DNA of 64,000 nucleotides from Angiostrongylus vasorum (Eukaryota; Nematoda; Chromadorea; Rhabditida; Metastrongylidae): the NCBI GenBank assembly GCA_018806985.1, contig JADANN010000415.1:664035-728034 (forward strand), written 5' to 3'. The translations under genes were made by a program, and so were the position numbers. The notes under the pieces were generated by a model. That model did not search any database, was not told where the DNA came from, and saw only the letters and a program-made list of their open reading frames with translations. Positions 1-10,680 of this stretch are shown piece by piece (within the stretch, counting starts at the first letter, position 1; every line of letters begins with the position of its first letter).

Positions 1-438
1 GCACTCCAATTAGGCAAGCATCGTTCACATACATCAAAAGCGCCACAACTATTAAGGTATTGGAGCAAGTCAAAGCTGGTATCCGTAGCATAGAATGATG
101 TCGTGAAAAACTTACGAACCAACGCATGCTTTAGCCATTGTAGCTCCTGCACTTTTATTGATATTATAACCCTAGTATTCGTGGGCGTTGGAAGTCACTG
201 GTGAAAGGAATGAATAGACGGCCAAACATAGACGTAAGCTAAATTCCAACTGAGCTCTTGTGTTGGTGACTAAAACGACAAGATCGGAATGCACGATGAT
301 GGTGTGAGAAATATAACGTCTTAGATTTGCAGACTCGATCTTTGTATGTTGATCATTTACGACTTTTGCGTCGCCCCGAAACAAAATATGCATCAACCGA
401 TGCCTGAAACGAAAGCAATGATACGTTTCCATGTTCAT
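1..438 (-). other. Unrecognised coding remnant or exon at left edge
   Basis: Two long open frames follow each other on the minus strand. The first runs from an ATG at 438 to a stop at 172 (88 codons). The second, in another frame, is open from about 196 to the window edge, over 60 codons, and contains KVQELQWLKHALVRKFF and a Cys cluster (CGAFDVCERC). Together they could be one protein with a frameshift near 180, or two exons. I do not recognise the family. The C-x-x-C pattern could suggest a zinc-binding or disulfide segment, but this is weak. The frame runs off the window, so its true end is unseen. Chance openness is a real alternative. Confidence 0.2.
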
Positions 439-596
439 AACATTGCATGAGGTCGTCTAGGATTTTTAATGTGGCTAACGTTTAAGCGCTTTCACCTTCC
501 TTGGTGCCTTCATTACTCGAGTCGATCGTCTACAACCACCCATTCGCGCAAACACTTAATTAAGGAAATCAGCACACAGGGAACGGTTTTTATAAT

Positions 597-745
597 TCAA
601 CCACAATGACGCTGAGAAATTTTCAAAGCTCCGGAATGCAGGTGCATGCGGTGTAGAACGAACCTGCTGTTACTGTTACCCTTTCCGGAGGATAACGCGT
701 TCACCACCACACTATGCGGGTCTTTCGTTTCCCCTTGTCTTGTTA
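597..745 (-). repeat. S2 SINE copy
   Basis: Read on the minus strand, it has the S2 head (GTGGTGGTGAACGCGTTATCC, GTTCG-type B box) and the tail TTTGAAAATTTCTCAGCGTC. It matches the other S2 copies through the segment around GCGGTGTAGAACGAAC. It lies in DNA with no recognisable gene. Confidence 0.65.
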
Positions 746-849
746 CGATTATTTATTACATAATCAGACATCACATATTTCACACTGAGCGGATCACAGC
801 ATTTCTTGCATTTAATCCGTTCCCTCGCAACCAACATCACAGTGGTTCA

Positions 850-960
850 CGAACTTTTCTTTAATTGTAAATTCCGCTGCTGTTTGAGGATTGTCGTCTT
901 CTTTGTGAATGTTGTTCAATGCTATTGGGGTCGATCACCCATGGAATACTGCGCTGGCCG
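850..960 (-). repeat. S5 SINE fragment
   Basis: Fragment carrying the S5 tail (gaagacgacaatcctcaaacagcagc read on the minus strand in part). The same segment recurs at 9.2-9.4, 26.9 and 54.9 kb. Confidence 0.45.
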
Positions 961-1490
961 CCATAGACCGTTCCCATTTGGAATGCGAACAATGATCTGA
1001 TCACAGACAAGTCTCGCACAAATTTCTAGCTTCGGAGGAAGGCATGGTGGTCCCAGAGCGCTATCAAACTATTGCTTGGATAGGCTGAGCTTTCTAAAGT
1101 ACTTCCTTCCCAGAGATATACGCTCTCTAAGTATCAAAACCGCGTGCACCAAAATTAGTTGTTTTTTTACTTTTTGTAATTAACCATAGAATATGGGAGT
1201 GACTAGTTCATTTTTTCGCTACATACTTAAGTCTGAACATTACCACTCAGCTTTTTCTAATAGCAGTGCTGCGAAAAACTCCCTCTCTTTTCTATTAGTG
1301 ATTTCGACTAATTTTTCCCACTCAACGTCATTTGTCCATATCAATTACCTCGGAACAAGTTCAGTTTTCAGCGTCTTACCATCAAAAGTTTTCGAAAGAA
1401 ATGAAACTTGTTGTTGGAAATCCAGTTGACGGGTGATTGCTCATGACACTAGTAGATAGAAAAACTAGCTAACAGAAACGCTGAGCAAAG
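960..1490. other. No gene or repeat recognised
   Basis: AT-rich DNA. One 78-codon + frame at 1193-1429 has no splice or family support and looks like chance. Confidence 0.4.
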
Positions 1491-1612
1491 GTCTCCATGG
1501 CGCAGTGTGTAATGTGCGAGCGCTCGGAAAAGGAAATCGTAGTTCGGTCTGGCCGGAGTTCAAGTTTTGTGAACATCTCAGCATCGCTGTGGTAGAAATG
1601 AATCTTATCAAA
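1490..1612 (+). repeat. S3 SINE copy
   Basis: tRNA-like head with A-box-like TGGCGCAGTGTG and a B-box-like GTTCGGTCTGG, followed by the S3 tail ending AACATCTCAGCATCGCTGTGG. Closely related copies lie at 7.3 kb (+) and 6.9-8.3 kb (-). Confidence 0.6.
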
Positions 1613-2356
1613 AGGTGTCGCTGATATCAATCAAGTTCTTGAAAATGCTTTAATTGAGAACCTTAAAGTTACTCCAATTGTGGAAAAGGTTAAAAATTTC
1701 TTTAAATTCTATATGATGTCTTTTCTAACTTTTCTGGGCAGCAGAGTGTCCAACGTAATTAACTGGGCTAACGGATTTACTCTGACAGGTTTCCGATGTC
1801 AACTCGTTTTGGCTCCAACTTTGGTTCCCCGCCCGGTGGAGAATTATTTACTGTAGAGTCCAGAGGCAAGGAGTATCCCCCTACCATTATAAAAGTAGCA
1901 AATGCAAAAAATTACTCAATATATATGCTAGCTTTTTAGTGATTTTTGAAATCAATAAGGTTTGTCCAGGATTTTAGTTTGTAAAAGTGTGGAATACTTT
2001 ACTCTAGTCAATTTACATATCTCGAATAATGTCATTTGTCCATATGAGTCTATTCTGCTTCACAGTTTTTTCTCGGTGATGACTGATTACGGTAGGAATA
2101 TCGTGAAAAACAACAAGAAATAAGGGCGACTTTAATAGATTTCTATCTGATCTGCGCTGAACGTGCATCACTTCCAACTACGCCAGTTTTCGGTCACATT
2201 TCTTCTACCGCGAGAAGTGGGCCACTACACGCCCACGCCTCCAACTGAGCGCTTCATTTCTGAGACTTTGTCTTCATCCTATCCACAAATCCATTGAATT
2301 CCCATCGCCTTTCTTCAAACAACTATCGCCATAGTCAAGAACGGCTTTCTTTTTAG
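1613..2356. other. No gene or repeat recognised
   Basis: AT-rich, short frames only. No family repeat seen. Confidence 0.4.
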
Positions 2357-2440
2357 TAATTGGAGGCAATGAAACCATTTACTATCATCTCACTTCTTCT
2401 TTACGAGCAGTACATGGTTACACCAGCGAGACAACAACAG
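2357..2440 (+). CDS. Candidate first exon of an unidentified gene
   Basis: A CTTTCTTTTTAG acceptor at 2345-2356 is followed 12 bases later by ATG (2369) and 24 codons beginning MKPFTIISLLLYEQYM, ending CAG at a GTAATG donor (2441). The acceptor so near an ATG would suit nematode spliced-leader trans-splicing. The start is hydrophobic like a signal peptide. No next exon could be joined, because the following kilobase is S5 repeat. This is a weak call based only on splice-like signals. Confidence 0.2.
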
Positions 2441-2719
2441 GTAATGATAATCTTAGTTTTCCTCAAAAAAAAGGTTTACCTCAATGGCTCCAGTGCCGAG
2501 AAAAATTGATCACCACTGCAAATTTCCATCATCATCCTCACGGAACCTTTCTTCGAAAATTGTTATTTAAATACTATTTCGACATTGTATTAAAAATACT
2601 GTTGAAAAAACAAAAGCATTTCTTGACCTGTTTTTTAGGGTGTGGCATTGAAATTGTGGAACATGGCTTCGCATGCTTAAGTTACAGTGGTTTCCATCTG
2701 GTAATAAAATACGAGAGTT

Positions 2720-3025
2720 GGGGTAGAGCAATGGTTTGTAATCAAGTCTATCAAGAAGCAACGTGCTGGTTCGACGCTCTAACCAACGCTCTCCTCTGAT
2801 CCAAGCAGGAATGCCTTAGCTCAGCTATCTCCAATATTTCAAGGAGAATGGACTCGACTAGCATTCTACGCCATTCATAAAGAAGACGAAATCTTCAAGC
2901 AGCAGCTGAAACAACACCTCAAATGTTCGAAGATCCTTGTGGGCGATGAATGCGAGGAAAACGAATCGAGTGCAAGAATTGTTGGGACCCGCCTAGTAGA
3001 TGTGATGACGGACCATGTTAAATTT
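2720..3025 (+). repeat. S5 SINE copy
   Basis: tRNA-like head (GGTAGAGCAATGG as A box; GGTTCGACGCTC as B box) followed by the S5 body with CTTCAAGCAGCAGCTG and a tail ending in CGCCTAGTAGATGTGATGAC. The head explains the end of the 97-codon frame at 2506-2799, which is therefore probably not a gene. Confidence 0.55.
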
Positions 3026-4341
3026 TACAAAATGAAGGTCGACACTAATGTAGTTATTGATGTGATTTTCAAGTACTTGGTAAGAAAGATGGAAAATTAA
3101 ACCAGTTTTCAGTGCCCAAAATCAAAAGACTTCAAGCGATACATGGATATATGTTATTTTCTCCTTATTGTTCACTTGAAACAAGCAGTTACATCGCCCT
3201 TGTAAAATCTGACCTTTTTTCCTTTCTCTGTACCCTTTTCTTCCAGCTCCCATTCCTAAACTAAACTATTTCTAAAACAAAAATTACTCTACCACTCTTT
3301 CATAAGAGAAGAACGTTGAGGTTTGTTAAAGGCTTGTGATAATGAGCTAAAGCCCATCGACTCCTCCAAAAATGCGTTGGAAAACAATCCATAACAAATA
3401 TGAAAGTTCCTTGACAAATTTGGTATTTCGCTCCCATTATCCACGCAACCTTAAGCCCTGCGGCAAGAATAAATGGCTGAAATTTGTCTCGAAGTTTTGA
3501 ATAATCGTGATTCTACGTCCCACTGTTAATTGAAGGTTTGACTTGGTTCGCTGAAACTTCCACGAATTGAACATCCACCTTTTAACCGTCGGTATTTATT
3601 TCTAGGAACAAATGCAGCAACAGTGGCTGCGTTGCTTCCAGATGACTGATTGAGTTTAAGCTTCACCGCAGTAACCAAATTGACATCCACCGTCTGTACA
3701 CTCGTTAATAGCCGAAAATATACTTTTGCACAAAAAAATAGCTACCACTCCTTTCCTTAAAGTACTCTCATGTTTATTCGATGGAGAACAGATACTCAAT
3801 TCGAGTTAGTTTTGAAACCGGTATCATTTTCACCAATAGTAATTTGATAAAGTTTCGACCGTTTATTGCATTAGATTTTCTTGAAATATTGACTTCCACG
3901 AAAATATACGCAACTAAGAATGGTTTATGCAAGTTCCATTTCTTAGAGGGTTTAAAGGATTGGCGCTGGAGCTTTTGGCATTGATCAACGTCTAAGGGAT
4001 GCGCCATTATTAGACATATTCGGGTATCGTTAAAGGTGAATGCCTATTTTATGGAATGACAATTGGTGCTCCACCCATTGTATGAAGTCAGTGTTGCTGT
4101 CTTCCGTTCAAATTTGGAAACAATGGAGGAACTGTGACCAGGCTTAGTTAGGCTAAATAGTGCCAGATCGAAGCGAAGACTATGCATGTATGCGTTGCAC
4201 ATCTAACTTTCTGCTACACATCAAATTGGAGGTTTTATTTCTCAATGAGACTTAAATTAAGAATTACATTCTTGTCGAATGTCTCTATGGAGAGGCTAAA
4301 TAATTGGTCGAGTTCAGCATTATGAATACGGCATTTTGCAG
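3026..4341. other. No firm gene; possible short exons
   Basis: A CCAGTTTTCAG acceptor-like site ends at 3109 and is followed by 31 open codons, with a donor-like GTAAGA only about 33 bases before it, too close for a normal intron. Overlapping frames at 3774-4007 (-) and 3781-3984 (+) include a scrap of S1 tail at about 3978-4003. Nothing here is identifiable. Confidence 0.3.
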
Positions 4342-4439
4342 AACTCCGCAGTTATATTTGCCGTTCGAATGATTGTCGACTGGAGTTTGAAGGAAGTCGT
4401 GACGAATGGATCGCAATTAACGATAACGGCTGTTATCAG
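4342..4439 (+). CDS. Candidate internal exon, unidentified
   Basis: A CATTTTGCAG acceptor precedes 2 + 96 bases encoding LRSYICRSNDCRLEF then EGSRDEWIAINDNGCYQ, ending CAG at a GTAAAAG donor. The residue mix (three Cys, acidic and aromatic residues) is more protein-like than in neighbouring frames, and the stretch is richer in G and C than its flanks. I recognise no family. Start phase leaves two bases for a preceding exon; end phase is 0. No matching neighbour exon was found within 1 kb, so it may be a relic. Confidence 0.3.
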
Positions 4440-5555
4440 GTAAAAGAAAACTCTAAAAAAGTTTACTAGGAGGTTTTGAAATGACATTCAATCAGCTGTA
4501 CCCAGTTTTGACCTAGAAAGGAACGAAAATGGGTTCAACGGCTTTTTAGTGGTGACCCGAGCGCTGCGTTGGGTAGCGTCATCACCTTTTTCGCTGTTGA
4601 GCAGTGCGATAATTTTCTAAGCTACTTGATCGAAGGCAAGTTTAAAAAGCTCGAAAATGACTTAATTTTTGGAGAAAATAAAACCATATGCTTCTAAGGG
4701 TTTAAAAAAACACTTTCTTCAATGTCTCATTATTTTTTGAACACAAAGGACAAATTTGAAAATTTTACTTCCGTCTAAGACACGTGACATACTTTTAAGG
4801 AAGAATAGTAGCATTGAAAATTCTAATATCATCAAAATAAGCATGTCTTTATAAAATATGAAAACACTGGGTGCGGTGGGGAAACGTTTCTGAAGAGGTA
4901 AGACAGAAATTCTTCTGCACTCTTTCTCTATTTCCCTTTATTACGAAAAAGGCCTCATTCAGAAAAAAACTAAACTATACGTAGTGAAATGGAAAGTGAA
5001 TTGACAATGAGACAACAAAGATAACATAATCCTTCCACAGTCTTAAGAAGATCAGAGGACAAAAGCTTCAACTGTTTCAAAATGTTTTTGGATCGCAACA
5101 ACAAAAGAAGGCTCACTGATTTCCTCAGCTGATTTCTTAGCTGATATACCTGATTTTTGTAATACCATATAGTAAAATTAATGCCTCCTCTTGTACCTTG
5201 TATAGCCGCCTTAATTGAGAGGCGATGGCATGGGTCTTTGCGGTTCGGTAGAGGCGACACATAGCGGAAATCTGCTGCTCAGCTCGATGATTGTCTATAT
5301 ATCGTTCCGTCATCTTATCAAAAGGCCAATTTCATGGCACCATAAAGTATCATTGGCGGTCCAAGGTGCTCAGGACCAAATATTTAGGGTTCGAAATAAG
5401 AAAATTTCGGCCATATGAGCTAATATAAGGTTTGCTATTCATGTTCGCCTTAGTATTTATGGATTTCGCTTTGTATGGAAATTTTCATTTGAGTGCGTCT
5501 TTTATTACATTTGAATAAGGGCAAGATAACTTGCAGGTTGGGCCTTTTTTTTCAG
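4440..5555. other. No gene or repeat recognised
   Basis: A TTTTTAG site near 4546 is followed by 22 open codons with a hydrophobic end, but its phase does not fit the exon before it. The rest is AT-rich. Confidence 0.3.
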
Positions 5556-5631
5556 CGTAGATTTACATTTCAACGCGAAACTAGAAAAATTATGTGAAAT
5601 TCTAACACTGCAGGATGACACAGAGTGTGCG
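5556..5631 (+). CDS. Candidate internal exon, unidentified
   Basis: A strong nematode-type acceptor (CCTTTTTTTTCAG) is followed by 1 + 75 bases encoding VDLHFNAKLEKLCEIL then TLQDDTECA, ending at a GTAAAATG donor-like site, phase 0. The next candidate in a matching phase is 7577-7660. The intron between them would hold the S2/S3 array, which is a usual place for SINEs. If read through, a stop follows three codons later. No family recognised. Confidence 0.32.
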
Positions 5632-5665
5632 GTAAAATGTTGATTCCAACCGTTCCGTGCCGTAG

Positions 5666-5764
5666 GAGATCATCTTTACCAATCAGGATTTGGGTGAACC
5701 GACCGTTACTGATGATGATCCCACGAAGAGACTAAATGAAGCAAGTTCGTGCGCACCGGTCTAA
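5666..5764 (+). CDS. Candidate terminal exon or coding relic
   Basis: Directly after a CCGTAG that could be an acceptor or a stop codon, 32 codons are open to TAA: EIIFTNQDLGEPTVTDD then PTKRLNEASSCAPV. The acidic, low-complexity-free composition looks coding. It lies only 34 bases behind the end of the preceding candidate exon, too short for a normal intron, so either one call is wrong or the locus is a decayed gene with a frameshift and the TAG as a real stop. Confidence 0.22.
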   Translation, partial: EIIFTNQDLGEPTVTDDDPTKRLNEASSCAPV

Positions 5765-6194
5765 AATAAGCCGACGTTGTAGTTGTGGGTGAAACAATAG
5801 TTTTCATTCTCTGAAAAAAAAACCAGCAAAAACCGAGGGAATGCCTCTATTCAGTTAGAAAGTCGTAAAAAAATCAACTCGAGAATGCGGGCGCCACTAA
5901 GTGGAACGGAAGTTAAAGTGACCGACTCCGTGTAAAGTCTGTTCCAGTGTTTTTTATACCATAAAAAGGCCATTCCTAGATTGACTTGCTCGAAGTGTAA
6001 CTGACAAATTACTTTGTACGACTCTGGACGACGCATGAATTCGTAATGAATCGACGAAGATGATGCATAGAAACATTCAGTGAAGTTAAAGCCGCCTCAA
6101 AAACAATGGTTATTACTTCATTGCCGACGAATAGAAGTATACGCTATAATTTCTTAAACATCAACAAGATTCCAATGTCTTCAATTCAACGGCA

Positions 6195-6360
6195 GGGTAT
6201 TGTGTGGAATATAACCATACTAATCCTGAGATATTTGAAGGATTCCGGACCGTTGGTGTCTGCGGTGGGGACAGAACACGCTATTACCCTTTCCGCGGCT
6301 AACGCGTCCACGACCACACAGTGCGAGCCCTTCGTTTCGTCTTGCTCTCACCCGTGTTCT
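6195..6360 (-). repeat. S2 SINE copy
   Basis: Minus-strand S2 with head GTGGTCGTGGACGCGTTAG, body GCAGACACCAACGGTCCGG and tail TTCAAATATCTCAGGAT, then the extension GTTATATTCCACACAATACC shared with 6.5, 7.2 and 8.3 kb. Confidence 0.65.
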
Positions 6361-6740
6361 TGACCTATAGGTGCTATCGGCAATCACTCGTCAACTGGAT
6401 TGATCTGCGGAGCAGAAATCAGCATTGAACCCAGTTAATCTGAACCTGTGGTATAAATCGCAGTGTCGTCCATTTCTCTTTGCTGCCTACTAATTTTTTT
6501 AATGTCAGAGTATTGTGTGAAATATAACTATAATAATCCTGAGATATTTTCAAGGCTCCGGAGTGCTGGTGTCTGCGGATGGGACCGAACCTGGTATTAC
6601 ACTTTCAGAGGGGTAACGCGTTCAACACTACACAATGCGAGACCAAGCGTAAAGTTCACGATAAAGTGCATTCCGAGTTGATCAATCTGTAATATCTGTT
6701 TTAGCAGTGGAGGTACCTATGAAAATGCTAATGCAAAATA
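6361..6740 (-). repeat. S2 SINE copy with long 3' extension
   Basis: S2 head and tail at about 6508-6665, preceded on the + strand by the extension seen beside other copies (a GAACCCAGTTAATCTGA segment and a CTTTGCTGCCTACTA segment). The recurrence of this extension beside copies at 7.1, 8.2 and 23.4 kb suggests it belongs to the repeat unit. Confidence 0.55.
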
Positions 6741-6869
6741 ACACAACACCCAAGAAATGAACTTTATTTAACGCGCTTCAAGGAAATAAGGTGCTTTTAA
6801 ACTTTGGTGTAACACTTTGCGAAAAAGTACTTCAATATAAGCTTTTTATTTGTAGCATACCAAAATTTT

Positions 6870-7160
6870 TCACGGCATGGCATGTGGAACACAACCACAC
6901 CGATGCTGAGATATTCGCAAAACTTGGACCCTGAGCCAGATCGAACCACCAGTACGCTTTCCGGGGCTCGCATATTACACAGTGCACCACTGAGGCACAT
7001 GCTTTGCGTTTCTCTCAGCTAATTTTCTACATAACGCTGCCATCTGCAATGATCTGTCAGCGGGATTGATCTGAGGAGCACAAATCGGCACTGAATCCAG
7101 TTAAGCTGATGGTTTAGTCGAAATCACAAAGCTAACCTTTTATTTGCTGCCTACTAGCAG
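6870..7160 (-). repeat. S3 SINE copy with extension
   Basis: Minus-strand S3: head with GCCTCAGTGGTGCACTGTG as A-box region and GGTTCGATCTGGC as B box, tail GAATATCTCAGCATCGGTGTGG. The downstream + side carries the extension with CACTGAATCCAGTTAAGC. Confidence 0.6.
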
Positions 7161-7164
7161 GATA

Positions 7165-7315
7165 TGATGTGAAATACAGGTACAACGATGCTGAGATATT
7201 CGCAAAACTCGTACCACGGGGCAGATCGAACCACGATTATACTTTCCCGATGCTCATGTATTACACACTGCGCTGCTAAGGTTGTTGCTTTGCTTTCCTA
7301 GCTGAGGGAAACACA
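7165..7315 (-). repeat. S3 SINE copy
   Basis: Same S3 plan as the copy just before it. It is followed at once by a copy in the opposite direction (7320-7425), so the two heads face each other. Confidence 0.6.
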
Positions 7316-7319
7316 AAGC

Positions 7320-7425
7320 AAGGGCCTCAGTGGTACAGTGTGTAGTACGCTAGTCCCCGGAAAGGGTAATCGTGGATCGATCCCGGGATCCAAGTTTTGC
7401 CAATATCTCAGCATCGTTGTGGTAG
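7320..7425 (+). repeat. S3 SINE copy
   Basis: Head GGCCTCAGTGGTACAGTGTG, B-box-like GGATCGATCCC, tail AATATCTCAGCATCGTTGTGG. Confidence 0.65.
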
Positions 7426-7576
7426 TAAGAGTTCAATTGATTTCGCAAAAACCTTCTCCAAATTAAGGTAGAACTGGTTAAAAGCGTATATGCTATTGGC
7501 ACCTTAGTACGTCGCTTTTGGTGTTCCTGCCACGATAGCATCGCAAAAACCGGAATAAATTACAGTGAATTTCCAG

Positions 7577-7660
7577 GAATATGAAGACGAGCTGGAGGAG
7601 ACGCTTGAGTTCTGCCCTCTTCAGTGTACTGGCGCCACTAATGCCATGGTTATCAATCAG
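7577..7660 (+). CDS. Candidate internal exon, unidentified acidic protein
   Basis: A GAATTTCCAG acceptor precedes exactly 28 codons (phase 0 to 0): EYEDELEETLEFCPLQ then CTGATNAMVINQ, ending CAG at a GTTATA donor. The exon is clearly richer in G and C than the flanking introns, and synonymous positions look coding. A further TTTTTTCCCCAG acceptor at 7946 opens ATT GTT AAA AGT AGT GAC ACA ATG TGA in the matching phase, a possible last exon (7947-7973). The family is not recognised. This is one of the better exon candidates, but the gene upstream is unresolved. Confidence 0.42.
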
Positions 7661-7985
7661 GTTATAATTATCTAAGCCTTAAAGAATTTAATTGTTGGGT
7701 AATTATTGTGCATGCAAGGTTATAGGACTATAAGTAGTGAAGTTCACATTGAAATCATTCAAGTGTTAATGTCAAATTAGCAGAAGCTTTCCTTTATGAA
7801 AGTATGGACCACTTACTACAAATTAAAACACTGTGATATTTTTTGGATCCGGAAATATAAGAGCGCTGCAAACTTTCCAACTTTCAGAAGCATTTCTTCT
7901 TTGTCTGGACTGACATTTAATCTCATCTGTTATATTTTTTCCCCAGATTGTTAAAAGTAGTGACACAATGTGATGAACATGATTA
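7661..7985. other. Intron-like AT-rich DNA
   Basis: AT-rich DNA with two acceptor-like sites (AACTTTCAG near 7887 and TTTTCCCCAG at 7946). See the exon call at 7577-7660. Confidence 0.3.
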
Positions 7986-7989
7986 GAAC

Positions 7990-8130
7990 TATGAAAACTT
8001 GCTACAGCGGTAATGATGAGATATTTGCAACTCTCTGACCTCAGGCCAGATCGAAACCGTGATTACCCTTCCCAGAGGCTTACGTGTTGCTCACTGTACC
8101 ACCGAGCCTCTTGATTTGCTTCCTTTCAAC
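7990..8130 (-). repeat. S3 SINE copy
   Basis: Minus-strand S3 with tail CAAATATCTCATCATTACCG and head ending GAGGCTCGGTGGTACAGTGAG. Confidence 0.6.
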
Positions 8131-8204
8131 CCGTTTTTTACTCCAACGGTACCATCAGCCGTCAGCGAGAATGATCTGCGGAACACAAATTGGCATTGAA
8201 CTCA

Positions 8205-8385
8205 TTTAAGTTGAGGCGCCAAGATCACAATGTATAGCGTTTTATTTACTACCTATTGTTTTTCGTGGCAAGGTATTATGTGAGATACAACCACAGTGAT
8301 GTTGGGATATTTGCCAAACTTGGACTCGAGGGCGGATTAGATTTACGTATTCCGGGTCTCGTTGGTACAGTGGGTAAAACGTGCG
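8205..8385 (-). repeat. S3 SINE copy with extension
   Basis: The extension (TTTTATTTACTACCTA and GGTATTATGTGAGATAC) is followed by the S3 tail GGGATATTTGCC and a head with GAGACCCGGAATACG. The head is eroded. Confidence 0.5.
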
Positions 8386-9180
8386 CCCTCAGGAGGAGTA
8401 ATCCCGGATTCGAATCTATGTAATCTATGTAAAGAACTATGCTCGATGTTTTTTGTACTCTTGTTTCGTCAGAGCCAACCTGTTGAAAACTGCGTGGTCG
8501 GTATCAGTGTGGGTGTCGTCCAACGACGAAACGATTGGTTCCTGTGGAGAGGTGAAGACTGCCAGAAACAAACAAACGTCTTCAACATCAAGTGCACATA
8601 TAGCGTCAGGTAAATTCTTTCCCTTCCGAATGCGAGTGTAGCACAGCAGTTAGTCGCAAGTTGCAATACACCCATCGTTCTCGGTCGACGCCGCATCCCG
8701 AGCAAACCGAGCCCTCCGTGCTTCTTGGGTCGGGAAATTGGTACCATGAATTAATGCTTTGTTAGACTCTCACAAGTTAGTAAATATGGCAAATATGTAT
8801 TCCACCTGAGCGATACTCCATGGAGTCGGATGCGTGACGTATCCTTGTCGGAACCATCAATGCCGGATGTTATGCCCGTTTGTAGTTAATCAAATCACGT
8901 GATTATAAGAATGGTTGGCATTTTTAATTCTAAATAAGCGATCTTGAAATCAAAACAAGCGATATCTGTGAGCTCATCGATAAGTGTAACGAGAGACAAC
9001 GTTTTTAGAAACATTACAGCAAAAAACACAGAATACGACGAACAGTTTCCATCAAAGCTTTTCTCTTTCTCTCCAATTTCGATTTATAATTTTTAAAAAA
9101 GAATACAAATGCGAAGTTGCTATTCTTACTTCATTACTACATGACCCGTCATCACACCTAATGTGCAGTTCTCAGCACTT
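8386..9180. other. No firm gene
   Basis: Around 8640-8745 there is a tRNA-like stretch (GTGTAGCACAGCAGTTAGTCG and CGGTCGACGCC) resembling another SINE head. A 43-codon + frame ending TGTAGTTAA at about 8886 (contains SDTPWSRMRDVSLSEPS) is open without splice support. Neither is firm. Confidence 0.3.
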
Positions 9181-9184
9181 TCTT

Positions 9185-9430
9185 CATTCATTTGGTCTTC
9201 TTCGCACTGATCGTCTAAAAAAGTCTTCGAACATATCGCGTGTTGTTCCGGCTGCTGCTTGAAGATTTCGCCTTCTTTTACGAATGTCGTTGAACGCTGC
9301 TCGAGCCCATTCTTCTTGTATTCTTGGAGATAACCGAGCTAACGCATTCACATATGGATTAGAAGAGAGTCGTGGGGAAAGGGATTGAAGCAGCGCCTCG
9401 CCTTCTGATGTACGGCACCACTACCTCCTC
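9185..9430 (-). repeat. S5 SINE copy
   Basis: Minus-strand S5 body: its segment from GAAATCTTCAAGCAGCAGCC to the end matches 2.9, 26.9 and 54.9 kb. Confidence 0.5.
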
Positions 9431-9599
9431 CAATAAGTTCTTGTTTATTCATTTCCATGAACCTCAGTTCCCATATCATACTGATCTTATCACTTCATTC
9501 ATTCACTGTCTCGGCTCTTCTTCTTCATGAATGTCTTTGAATGTCGGCATTCGCCACAAACATATGTCGGCCTTCATGCAGCTGATATAACCGTTCTCA

Positions 9600-9720
9600 G
9601 GGAAGTCTAGAATCAATTTGCCAACCCCACAAAGATGATTTGGTTTGCCAGAAATGCGTGTTGAACCAAAGCCATATGTGTATTGCAAGGGCACCACTGG
9701 TCACTGCACTACGCGTAGTG
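9600..9720 (-). repeat. S1 SINE head fragment
   Basis: Carries the S1 head (GTGCAGTGACCAGTGGTGCC in reverse) and the GGTTGGCAAATTG segment. Tail missing. Confidence 0.5.
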
Positions 9721-9853
9721 TCGATTAACTTCTACTTGGCGTTATGCACAGGCATCCATGGTGAAGGCACTTTTTCCGTACACGCTGTGCAATGTGCATT
9801 AATCCGAAAAATTTATAACTATGGGAAGTTTCTAACCTAAGCCAGCGTAACAG

Positions 9854-9892
9854 AGAACTTCAAGTTAAAAGTACTACGTTGTCGAATTTGCT
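9854..9892 (+). CDS. Candidate small exon joined to 10427
   Basis: A GCGTAACAG acceptor precedes 39 bases (ELQVKSTTLSNL plus two bases CT) ending at a GTGAGT donor. Its end phase matches the exon at 10427, giving the join ...SNL-L-SVLRN. The intron between holds an S1 SINE. The acceptor has little pyrimidine tract, so this is weaker than the exon it would join. Confidence 0.25.
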
Positions 9893-10073
9893 GTGAGTGG
9901 ACCTGACCTGTGAAAACTTTAGAGCTGTCCACGCTGGTCGCTCAGTAATTGATGATTAATGAAAACTCTTTTAAAAAAAATTTCCTACAACTTTATTGGT
10001 TAAAGGTTTGCTTTCATAAGTTGAAGAACTGACAACCCGACGGTGATGCCGAAATAAAAAAAAGATAAAGGAT

Positions 10074-10290
10074 GAAGCTGTCGGCGTTGATCAATCCCTG
10101 TGAGAGGCGCCATGCGTTTGACTCCATTAAATATAGTTTGGAGGTGATTGAATGCATATATGGCCTTTACAATGACTCGCGGTGGCCTAACAATGTATCG
10201 ACCAGTGACGCTATCCTCCCAGATAAGTCTGGTACCAATTTTCTCACCCCTGAAGGATAGAAGGTTTGCTGGCCCGTGAGCGCCGAGTTG
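10074..10290 (-). repeat. S1 SINE copy
   Basis: Minus-strand S1 with the tail GTCGGCGTTGATCAATCCC, the middle GGTGGCCTA...ATCGA and TCTGGTACCAATTTTCTCACC. The head end is truncated near GCCCGTGAGCGCC. Confidence 0.75.
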
Positions 10291-10426
10291 TCGAAATAGC
10301 TCCTGTCTTCCGTTGTTGTGTGACTTTCTGTTTGAAATTGGCTGTTCTTCCCAGTGCCTATTTTTATGTCGTTTCAACGATGAGGTTAAACCAATGTAAA
10401 TAAGCTAGTGTTACAACTATTTGCAG

Positions 10427-10556
10427 GAGCGTTTTAAGAAATGGAAACGAGTTGGGAGAATTCTCCACTCAAATGAAAGCCACGAAGCCGGATGTACAAA
10501 TGAAAGATGGAAGGTTGAAGTACAGCTCTCTAGACATTCTAAAGAAGAAAAAATGA
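10427..10556 (+). CDS. Candidate terminal exon of an unidentified gene
   Basis: A CTATTTGCAG acceptor is followed by 1 + 129 bases encoding SVLRNGNELGEFSTQM then KATKPDVQMKDGRLKYSS then LDILKKKK and TGA. The product ends in a basic Lys run, which would suit a cytoplasmic tail. An AATAAA signal lies at 10681-10686, about 125 bases behind the stop, a normal 3' UTR length for a nematode. The alternative + frame at 10421-10630 also spans this stretch and cannot be excluded, but its product is longer past the same region and less typical. Family not recognised. Confidence 0.42.
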
Positions 10557-10680
10557 AAGAAAAGCCCAGAATATTGCCAAGAAAGCCAACGATGACAGTA
10601 ATCTTCCCAGAGAAGTTGATCTTTTATTGAAGGCAATGTTCCCAGCATACAGAAACTAGTCATTTTATGAAAGTAAAAGC

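Noticed and set aside
2506..2799. 97-codon + frame ending in a Trp/Cys-containing tail
   Set aside because: The last part is the tRNA-like head of an S5 SINE.
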